Shown here: in pieces, positions 1 through 5,715 of the stretch
Layout of the letters: each line of letters opens with the position of its first letter
Position numbering within the stretch: position 1 is the stretch's first letter
Source of the DNA: Methanocalculus sp.
GTDB lineage: Archaea > Halobacteriota > Methanomicrobia > Methanomicrobiales > Methanocorpusculaceae
DNA: 8,374 nucleotides
NCBI RefSeq assembly: GCF_029762515.1
Contig: NZ_JARVGN010000051.1
Location: 1 to 8,374, forward strand
Direction: 5' to 3'
The notes under the pieces: generated by a model
Told to the model about the DNA's origin: nothing
Databases searched by the model: none
Seen by the model: the letters and a program-made list of their open reading frames with translations, nothing else
Program-made: the position numbers and the translations under genes

Positions 1-1081
1 CAATCACCTGCACATCTGGAAAATCAGCATAAACGGTCTCATTTAGCAATCGCAGGAACCAAATTGCCTCCATATTCTCCTTGCCGCCGTACCTGTTCGG
101 CACCCATTCGCCTGAAGGACGTGCATAGTCAAGGTAGAGCATCGAGGCAACCCCATCCACCCTCAGGCCGTCTGCGTGATAGCGATCAAGCCAGAACCGG
201 GCACTGGAGAGGAGGAAGGAACGAACCTCGTTCCGACCATAATTAAAGATACAGCTCTGCCATTCCGGGTGGAACCCCTGTTTCGGGTCGGCGTGTTCAT
301 AACAATGCGACCCGTCAAAGAGGGCAAGCGCATGGGAATCCGAGGGGAAATGAGAGGGTACCCAGTCCAGAATCACACCGATTCTGTTCTGGTGAAGGTG
401 ATCGATCAGGTACATCAGATCCTCGGGCGGACCATACCGGGCCGTGGGCGCGAAGTATCCGGTTGTCTGGTAGCCCCACGATCCATAGAACGGGTGTTCC
501 ATTAATGGAAGGAACTCGACATGGGTAAACCCCATCTCATGGATATAATCTGAGAGGAGTGGAGCCATCTCCCGGTACCCGAGCATCCTCCCGCCATCTT
601 CGGGGACACGCCGCCACGAGCCGATATGGAGCTCATAGATCGAGAGTGGGGCATCAAGAGCATTTATGGAGATGCGCTCCTCCATCCACGCACAATCTCC
701 CCAGTCATAGGAGAGGGAGGTGATCCTGGAGGCAGTCTTTGGAGGCTCTTCCCACTGGAACGCGAAAGGATCGCCTTTGAAGAGTATCTTACCGGATGAT
801 GTTTCTATTGCATACTTGTAGATCGAGCCGATCTCAATCTCATCAACTGACCCCTCCCAAACCCCAGAGCTGTCCCACCGAGGGCTAAGGGGATCAATTC
901 CAGGCGTCCAGTTATTCTGATCCGTTACAACAGAGACGCTCCGGGCTTCGGGAGCCCAGACTGCGAAGTGCACCCCGTCCCGTGAGGAATGCGATCCCAG
1001 GCACTCATAGATGCGGGCATGTGATCCCTCCTTAAAGAGGTAGATATCATAATCGGTCAGGTTTCTCCCATCCATGACCAT
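1..1081 (-). CDS. glgB: 1,4-alpha-glucan branching enzyme GlgB (N-terminal part, cut by window start)
   Basis: This gene encodes a GH13 glycogen branching enzyme, which cuts an alpha-1,4-glucan and re-attaches the piece through an alpha-1,6 bond in the cytoplasm. I translated 360 codons by hand; the frame stays open to base 1. An N-terminal CBM48-like domain (about residues 15-110, with HFAVWAPEA) is followed by the catalytic barrel: GSWGYQTTGYFAP, GH13 region I DWVPSHFP (Asp239) and region II DGLRVDGVASMLYLDY, with the expected nucleophile Asp309. The catalytic Glu and third Asp would lie outside the window, where roughly 270 or more residues are missing. The ATG at 1081 is the first start after an in-frame stop, but the GGGGG at 1085-1089 is only 3 bases from it and 9 from the ATG at 1075, so translation may begin at 1075. 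It follows the GT4 gene by 12 bases and surely shares its transcript. Confidence 0.95.
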   Translation of the reverse strand, partial: MVMDGRNLTDYDIYLFKEGSHARIYECLGSHSSRDGVHFAVWAPEARSVSVVTDQNNWTPGIDPLSPRWDSSGVWEGSVDEIEIGSIYKYAIETSSGKILFKGDPFAFQWEEPPKTASRITSLSYDWGDCAWMEERISINALDAPLSIYELHIGSWRRVPEDGGRMLGYREMAPLLSDYIHEMGFTHVEFLPLMEHPFYGSWGYQTTGYFAPTARYGPPEDLMYLIDHLHQNRIGVILDWVPSHFPSDSHALALFDGSHCYEHADPKQGFHPEWQSCIFNYGRNEVRSFLLSSARFWLDRYHADGLRVDGVASMLYLDYARPSGEWVPNRYGGKENMEAIWFLRLLNETVYADFPDVQVI

Positions 1082-1084
1082 AGT

Positions 1085-1089
1085 CCCCC
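1085..1089 (-). promoter_or_regulatory. Probable ribosome binding site of glgB
   Basis: A GGGGG run on the minus strand lies 9 bases before the ATG at 1075 and 3 bases before the ATG at 1081. The spacing favours the second ATG, which would shorten GlgB by two residues. Confidence 0.4.
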
Positions 1090-1093
1090 AGGA

Positions 1094-2239
1094 TCAGCAT
1101 AGTGGAGGCTTAAGCACCTTCACATATACATGGTTGAGCTTCTCTGTCACCCTCTTCCAGTTAAACTGATCCATCACCTTCTGCCTGCCTGCAATCCCCA
1201 TTGAGATGAGGAAATCCGGATTGTTGAGCGAGTAGCAGATCGCCCATGCAATCGGATCAGGTGCCGGGGGTACCTTAATCCCGTCGACAAGGTTCTCGAT
1301 GTTCATCGAGAGGCCGCCCACATCAGACGCAACCACTCCCTTGCCGGCACTCCATGCTTCGGTGAGCACGAGGCCGAAAGGTTCGTTTCTGCTCGGGATA
1401 CAGATAAGGTCAGCCGCATTCAGGAGTTCGAGATGTTCGGGATCAGAGACATAGCCGGTAAATTGTACCGGAAGGCCACGGGATCGTTCCTGCAAGGCAG
1501 GCAGCATATCACCTTTGCCTGCGAAGATGAACCTGACATCCTCCCTTTTGGCAAGCACGTGCGGGATTGCATCAAGCAGTATATCCGGGCCTTTCTGCCA
1601 TCCGATACGGCCGACAAAGAGGACGAGCGGGGCGAGTTTATGGATCCCATATCGTTGCTTGATGAGCCCGGGGACAACATCCAGCATGTAGAGAGACGGA
1701 TCTGTTCCATTCGGGATGATGGATATCTTCCAATCAGGAACATCATAGAGCCACATAAGCTCCACTTTCATCACCTTTGAGACAGTTATGATCTCACGGG
1801 CAAGGGATGCCATCGATTGTTCGATCCCGGATATCTCGATGAATTCTTTCCATCCACCAAAAGAGCCCCCGTTTCTTCCATACTCTGTTGAATGGAACGT
1901 GAGAACAGTTACCCGGTCCTGGAACTGCCGGAGTGTCTGGTAAAAATGCCAGTCATGGAAATGGAGCAGGTCAAAGGGAGGGTCGTCAAACTCGAGGAAC
2001 CGGTCGATTGCCTCTTCGCTCATCTCCCTGCAATGGGAGAGAATATCGATCTGGTGTGGGGAGAGTGAGTGGAAGTGTACGCCATTCCTTGTAAAATCCT
2101 CTTTACCTCTCGTAAAGTAGTGAATCTCATGTGTTTTCGCCAGCTCTTCGGCAAGATATGTTGCGGCCGGGGCGAGCCCGCCAACCTTCTCCGTATAGAC
2201 GGATTCCCAGGCAAAGAAAGCTATTTTAAGCGATTCCAT
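1094..2239 (-). CDS. GT4-family glycosyltransferase, glycogen-synthase-like
   Basis: This 381-residue GT-B glycosyltransferase probably adds glucose from a nucleotide sugar to an alpha-1,4-glucan chain. The N-terminal domain has the sugar-nucleotide loop KVGGLAP (residues 18-24), as in glycogen/starch synthases, plus HDWHF (95-99) and HSTEYGR (116-122). The C-terminal domain has VGRIGWQKG (209-217, Arg211 and Lys216 expected to bind the donor phosphates) and the retaining E-x7-E motif EPFGLVLTE (Glu286, Glu294). The length is normal for GT4 and shorter than bacterial GlgA (about 480). The ATG lies inside the 3' end of the GH57-like gene (19-base overlap), and a GAGAGGG lies 10 bases upstream, so translation is probably coupled. 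Its place between a GH57-like gene and glgB argues for glucan synthesis. The donor (ADP- or UDP-glucose) cannot be read from the sequence, and a role in another glycoside, such as trehalose or sucrose-type synthesis, is possible. Confidence 0.88.
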   Translation of the reverse strand: MESLKIAFFAWESVYTEKVGGLAPAATYLAEELAKTHEIHYFTRGKEDFTRNGVHFHSLSPHQIDILSHCREMSEEAIDRFLEFDDPPFDLLHFHDWHFYQTLRQFQDRVTVLTFHSTEYGRNGGSFGGWKEFIEISGIEQSMASLAREIITVSKVMKVELMWLYDVPDWKISIIPNGTDPSLYMLDVVPGLIKQRYGIHKLAPLVLFVGRIGWQKGPDILLDAIPHVLAKREDVRFIFAGKGDMLPALQERSRGLPVQFTGYVSDPEHLELLNAADLICIPSRNEPFGLVLTEAWSAGKGVVASDVGGLSMNIENLVDGIKVPPAPDPIAWAICYSLNNPDFLISMGIAGRQKVMDQFNWKRVTEKLNHVYVKVLKPPLC

Positions 2240-3675
2240 AGAAAACGAACCCTCTCTATAACTGCTTTCTGTATATCCTCACGAGTCGTCAGGGGATGGA
2301 TCGCGTCGGCAAGCTTTTCGTCATGGATCACATCCCGTACCCAGTGTTCAAAATCCAGGCGTTCGCAATGGTGGAGGATGCATTCATCAGTTGCCACATT
2401 GAGAAGTTTGACAAACTCTTCCAGTGAATGGGCAGAGAAGCCCTCCCTGTGATATGGGCTGCAGAAGTGGAATGCCTGATTTGGGGGAATGCAACGGAGA
2501 ATGCGGGCAGCGGTCTTTGCCCTGACAAAACCGATCTGATCCTCTTCAAATTTGCAAAGAGCCGCGATATAATCAGAAAAGTACCGGTATGCATCCGCCT
2601 GTGTCCGGTAGTCTGTCAGCATCCCGCATGATCCTGATGTTGTTGCCATCTGCGAGAAGTGATCACGTGCCTGGAAACGACGGAGGGTCGTTCTGTCTGG
2701 AACCCATTGTCCCGCAGCCTTGAGAGCCTCAAGAGTCGTGCATTGCATCATATTGACCGGCCATGCAACCGATGCGCTCTCGATCAGTTCATCCGGGATC
2801 TGATCCGGTGAAGTGGCCTGTGCAACCGCCTCAGAAGGCAGGATACTGCGTACGCCAGTATCATGGAATGCTGCGGGCAATCCTTCAAGAAATGCGAATA
2901 TACCTGTTTCTGGCTGGAAGCGGCCGCCAAAAACCTCCATATCAACCATGATATGGGCGATACCCCCCCTGATTGCAGAGAGCCAGCCTGCATAAGTACA
3001 AGGAGAGAGGGGATGATGTATCCAGTCCACCTCTCCGTACCGAAGGGCGATATCATCCGAAAGTTCGCAGTGCCTGATTAAAACAGGCATCCCACCAGCC
3101 TGATAACTCTTCAGGGGATTTATAAAAGGAGTGTTTTTCCCAAACACATCGGTATAGACAGCCGGGATGCCCATGTTCATTGCTGCTGTGATCACCGTCC
3201 AGTTGAATATCGAATCAGTTGCAACCAGTATCGCCGGCCTTCGTCCGGAAAAGTCCTCCATCGCTCTTTGGTGCATCTCAACCTGGTGCTGATACTCCTC
3301 AACCTCCCCGAAGAGAGCCACTACAGAGCAATAGTACGATTCGGTCAGGAGTTCTGCCTGCCTGTGGCTGGCGGCATCCCGGAGCAGATCGCAGAGATCC
3401 GGCTCAGATCCCTGAAGGTATTCAAGGAGGACACCAGACAACAGCAGGCCGCATCTGAAGCCTTCATCCATCATCCGGATCAGGCATTCTGTTGCCGGGA
3501 TATAACAGGAACGCGAAAGGTGCCGGATCCGTCTCTCTTCATCAGGGGAAGGGAATGAAGAAGGACCTTGTTCACCTGTCTTCACCCCCAAAATATAAAG
3601 GGAATCCACCCGCTGCTGATGGCGAAGAACAAAGCTCATGCAGACCTGTGGAACACCAGATACCTCACCGGGCAT
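2221..3675 (-). CDS. GH57 alpha-amylase-like protein with altered catalytic site
   Basis: This 484-residue protein follows the GH57 alpha-amylase (MJ1611-type) plan over its full length. It has LSGVLLE (79-85), TESYY (111-115), the acid/base region VDMEVFGG (244-251, Asp245 kept) running into ETGIFAFLEGLP, and the later SVAWPVNMMQ (302-311) and RDHFSQM (337-343). Against the usual family motifs, HQP has become HQQ (19-21), and the nucleophile motif FRNTELIYN reads LVATDSIFN, so the expected Glu is Asp154 and the preceding Arg and Asn are lost. Family knowledge: GH57 contains alpha-amylase-like proteins lacking catalytic residues. I infer reduced, changed or absent hydrolysis, perhaps a glucan-binding or regulatory role beside the GT4 and GlgB. 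The start at 3675 has no Shine-Dalgarno but a well-placed TATA box, which suggests a leaderless message. The alternative ATG at 3639 would cut into the first conserved strand. Confidence 0.87.
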   Translation of the reverse strand: MPGEVSGVPQVCMSFVLRHQQRVDSLYILGVKTGEQGPSSFPSPDEERRIRHLSRSCYIPATECLIRMMDEGFRCGLLLSGVLLEYLQGSEPDLCDLLRDAASHRQAELLTESYYCSVVALFGEVEEYQHQVEMHQRAMEDFSGRRPAILVATDSIFNWTVITAAMNMGIPAVYTDVFGKNTPFINPLKSYQAGGMPVLIRHCELSDDIALRYGEVDWIHHPLSPCTYAGWLSAIRGGIAHIMVDMEVFGGRFQPETGIFAFLEGLPAAFHDTGVRSILPSEAVAQATSPDQIPDELIESASVAWPVNMMQCTTLEALKAAGQWVPDRTTLRRFQARDHFSQMATTSGSCGMLTDYRTQADAYRYFSDYIAALCKFEEDQIGFVRAKTAARILRCIPPNQAFHFCSPYHREGFSAHSLEEFVKLLNVATDECILHHCERLDFEHWVRDVIHDEKLADAIHPLTTREDIQKAVIERVRFLWNRLK

Positions 3676-3698
3676 GAGGAGGGATAAGGAGTGTTTAG

Positions 3699-3707
3699 TA
3701 TATATAA
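3699..3707 (-). promoter_or_regulatory. TATA box for the GH57-like/GT4/glgB unit
   Basis: The minus strand reads TTATATATA inside a long A/T-rich run in the 39-base gap between the HAD stop (3715) and the GH57 ATG (3675). Its centre is about 28 bases from that ATG, the usual archaeal distance from TATA box to transcription start, so the message could start at or next to the ATG. The absence of a Shine-Dalgarno before 3675 agrees with this. A second A/T box (TTTATAT, about 3716-3722) overlaps the end of the HAD gene. Confidence 0.55.
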
Positions 3708-3714
3708 TATTTTA

Positions 3715-4494
3715 TCATATAAATCTCGCAAACAACTCCTTCAGATACGCTATTGAAGGCAGGATCATATCCGGTTGAACTCCCGACTCCCGGGCAGCCA
3801 CAGGCGAATACTTGCCGGTTTTTACCAGCACGCCAACAAGCCCTGCGTTCTGTGCACCACCCACATCTGTTCTTATATCGTCCCCAATCATCGCAGTCTT
3901 CCCAGGCTCTACACCATTCATCGTACATGCGGAAAGGAAAGCATCAGGCGAGGGCTTGCCCATCACCGTTGCGGCTCTTCCGGTGGCATACTCAAGTGCC
4001 GCGACAAACGGCCCGGCAGCGAGCGTGAGTCCATCTTCGGCCATCCAGTACCGGTCCCTCTCAAGGGCGATGAAGAGGGCTCCGTCATTGATCTCGCGGA
4101 ACGCCTCATTCAGGACGCTGAAGGAAAAGGCTGATCCGGCATCACCGACGATCACGGCTTCTGCGCCATTTGGGGCTTCGGTGATGCCCCCCTCGGAAAA
4201 TTCGGATCTGGCAGCATCGGTCATCAGGAGGCGGCAGGCGCTGATACCTTTCTCTTCAAGAAGCCGGAGTGCAGAAACGACCGGGGTTGCGATCTGATCG
4301 GGAGAGATGGAGAAGCCGGCCTTATTGAGCCGCTCCGCAATCTGCCGCCTGCTCCGCTGGGTCGAGTTTGAAACGAACCGATAGGGGATTCCCTGATCTT
4401 CAATCCACCGGATCGCTTCGGGTGCGCCCTGGATCGGCACTCCGCCTACTGCCAGAACCCCGTCAATATCTATGAGAAGTGCCTGTATCTGCAT
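3715..4494 (-). CDS. HAD-superfamily IIA phosphatase (NagD/HDHD2-like)
   Basis: This 259-residue phosphohydrolase of HAD subfamily IIA probably dephosphorylates a small phosphorylated metabolite in the cytoplasm. Motif I is DIDGVL (nucleophile Asp9, acid Asp11), motif II is SNST (42-45), motif III is GKPSPDAF with Lys180, and motif IV is IGDDIRTDVGGAQNAG (203-218), very like human HDHD2/LHPP. The C2 cap between motifs II and III is complete, so it looks functional. I chose the ATG at 4494 because AGGGGG lies 6 bases upstream and conserved sequence begins right after it; the frame extends back to a TTG at 4569, but those 25 residues look non-conserved. Its 5' end overlaps the tail of a decayed nucleosidase-like frame. 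A 39-base gap with a promoter separates it from the GH57-like gene, so membership in the glucan unit is only suggested. The substrate is unknown. Confidence 0.88.
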   Translation of the reverse strand: MQIQALLIDIDGVLAVGGVPIQGAPEAIRWIEDQGIPYRFVSNSTQRSRRQIAERLNKAGFSISPDQIATPVVSALRLLEEKGISACRLLMTDAARSEFSEGGITEAPNGAEAVIVGDAGSAFSFSVLNEAFREINDGALFIALERDRYWMAEDGLTLAAGPFVAALEYATGRAATVMGKPSPDAFLSACTMNGVEPGKTAMIGDDIRTDVGGAQNAGLVGVLVKTGKYSPVAARESGVQPDMILPSIAYLKELFARFI

Positions 4495-4500
4495 AAGATA

Positions 4501-4506
4501 CCCCCT
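4501..4506 (-). promoter_or_regulatory. Ribosome binding site deciding the HAD start
   Basis: AGGGGG on the minus strand ends 6 bases before the ATG at 4494. No comparable site precedes the upstream TTG at 4569, so this fixes the start of the HAD gene. Confidence 0.6.
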
Positions 4507-4609
4507 GTGCCAGCCTCTTCGCGGAGCGAGATGAGAAACGCCATGAAGATACTCGTTCCTCTTCTGCAATAAGCCGTTTGAAGTTCACTTTCACGCCCCG
4601 CTCAAGGGA

Positions 4610-4616
4610 TTTATCT
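4610..4616 (+). promoter_or_regulatory. Possible TATA box for the exonuclease-helicase operon
   Basis: TTTATCT on the plus strand is centred 26 bases before the ATG at 4639, the spacing expected for a leaderless archaeal message, and no convincing Shine-Dalgarno precedes that ATG. The box is imperfect and lies inside the nucleosidase remnant, so support is weak. If translation really starts at 4792, this site would leave a long leader. Confidence 0.28.
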
Positions 4617-4638
4617 GAGATCACCCGGATGAGTACAT

Positions 4639-5715
4639 ATGGGACGATCTGCGGGTGCCTTTACGGATGCTGGTACATTCTGGCGGCAGAGGATCAGTGC
4701 AGCACCCGGCTATTCCGTCATCGATCATGACAACCGGTTCCGGGCACATATCGCACGATCCCCGGTCTTCGCATCTGCATACCAGAGATGCATGGAGAAT
4801 CGCGATACACTCCTCCGGAACTATGCGGGATCTGACCTTGCTGATATCTGCAAGGGAACCGAGATTGAGACGGATGAGGGGATCTGCCTCAGGATCACCG
4901 AAGAGCATGACCATCAGCATTTCCCGCTTCATCCGGAAGAAGCAAAGCACCGCCTGGCCGGAAGGCTCAGGCTCATACCCGGTATCGGGCCTGCCACCGA
5001 GCGGCTGCTTATCAGGAAGGGGTGCAGGACAATCCATGATCTCCGCCATATCAGGGGGTTCCAAAAAGATGCTGAAAAGGTGCTTCGGATCATCGAAGAG
5101 GGCGACTTTGGAGCAGTTGTGGCGTTAATTGCAGAACGATTCGGGCGGACACATCCTGATATCATCATGGCATCCGCTTTCTCGCCGGATGAGCGGTTCT
5201 GTTTTCTGGATATCGAGACGCTCGGGGTATTCTCCCGCCCGGTCTTTCTGATCGGATCGGCTGAGCTCAGGGGCGGCCGGATCTCCTTCCATCAGTTCCT
5301 CGCCCGCGATATCGACGAGGAGCTCCCCGCACTCCTTGCCTGGAGAGATTCGGTGCCACAGGATGCAACAGTCATCAGTTATAATGGAAGATCCTTTGAT
5401 CTCCCGTACCTGGCAGACCGGTTCGCCTATTATGGTATAGAACATGAAATTTCCAGGGACCAGATCGATCTCCTCCATATCACCCGGAGGATGCACAGGA
5501 GTACGCTTTGCGACTGCCGCCTCGGCACGGTCGAAGAAGAGCTGCTCGGAATAGAGAGGGGATCAGATCTTCCGGGGGCGCTTGTTCCCGAATTCTACGA
5601 TATCTACCGGAGGACAAAGAATCCGGGCCCTCTTCTCCCGGTGCTGAAACATAACCGGCAGGATGTCCTCTCGCTCATCGAACTCCTCCGATTCTACCGG
5701 GAGATGGCAGGGTGA
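4639..5715 (+). CDS. mrfB: DEDD exonuclease of the YprB/MrfB family with N-terminal HhH
   Basis: This 358-residue protein is a predicted RNase H-fold DnaQ-like 3'-5' exonuclease, homologous to B. subtilis MrfB (YprB), the nuclease of the mitomycin repair pair. The exonuclease domain covers about 185-355: DIE in FLDIETLG (Asp191, Glu193), SYNGRSFDLPYL (Asp254), then DLLHITRR, LGTVEEELLGIER and HNRQDVLSL (His338, Asp342), all as in YprB. Before it, residues 111-137 form a helix-hairpin-helix (IPGIGPATERLL), a sequence-independent DNA-binding motif. The B. subtilis protein has a C-terminal TPR part; this one ends right after the nuclease. ATG 4639 is the first start after an in-frame TGA, but the first 50 residues lie over a decayed gene and look non-conserved, so ATG 4792 (Met52, giving 307 residues) is a serious alternative. 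The stop overlaps the helicase start as GTGA, implying coupled translation. Confidence 0.88.
   Translation: MGRSAGAFTDAGTFWRQRISAAPGYSVIDHDNRFRAHIARSPVFASAYQRCMENRDTLLRNYAGSDLADICKGTEIETDEGICLRITEEHDHQHFPLHPEEAKHRLAGRLRLIPGIGPATERLLIRKGCRTIHDLRHIRGFQKDAEKVLRIIEEGDFGAVVALIAERFGRTHPDIIMASAFSPDERFCFLDIETLGVFSRPVFLIGSAELRGGRISFHQFLARDIDEELPALLAWRDSVPQDATVISYNGRSFDLPYLADRFAYYGIEHEISRDQIDLLHITRRMHRSTLCDCRLGTVEEELLGIERGSDLPGALVPEFYDIYRRTKNPGPLLPVLKHNRQDVLSLIELLRFYREMAG

Larger units (their letters stand above)
4463..4660 (-). pseudogene. 3' remnant of a nucleoside phosphorylase / MTA-SAH nucleosidase-like gene
   Basis: The minus-strand frame entered just after a TAA at 4661-4663 and ending at a TGA at 4463-4465 encodes IVPYVLIRVISDKS (about 4607-4648) followed by a stretch with NFKRLIAEEERVSS. 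This closely resembles the C-terminal end of PNP/UDP phosphorylase-fold nucleosidases (compare VPFVVVRAISD and FDEFLAVAAKQSS of E. coli MTA/SAH nucleosidase, from memory). Upstream the same frame has the TAA and a TGA at 4694-4696, and no nucleosidase N-terminal part is visible; by about 4800 the plus strand clearly encodes the exonuclease. I infer a decayed gene whose 5' part was deleted, once lying directly before the HAD gene. The last 20 or so codons look frameshifted or degraded. The alternative, a chance 53-codon frame (GTG at 4622-4624), is less likely given the motif match. Confidence 0.5.

Noticed and set aside
176..505. 109-codon plus-strand frame over the branching enzyme gene
   Set aside because: It is antisense to clear GlgB motifs and its protein resembles no family; a shadow frame.
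4495..4569. N-terminal extension of the HAD protein to a TTG at 4569
   Set aside because: The 25 residues look non-conserved, the codon is a rare start, and a good ribosome binding site sits before the ATG at 4494.
4621..5064. 147-codon minus-strand frame with several cysteines
   Set aside because: Mostly antisense to the exonuclease HhH and upstream region; the cysteines do not form a recognisable metal site.
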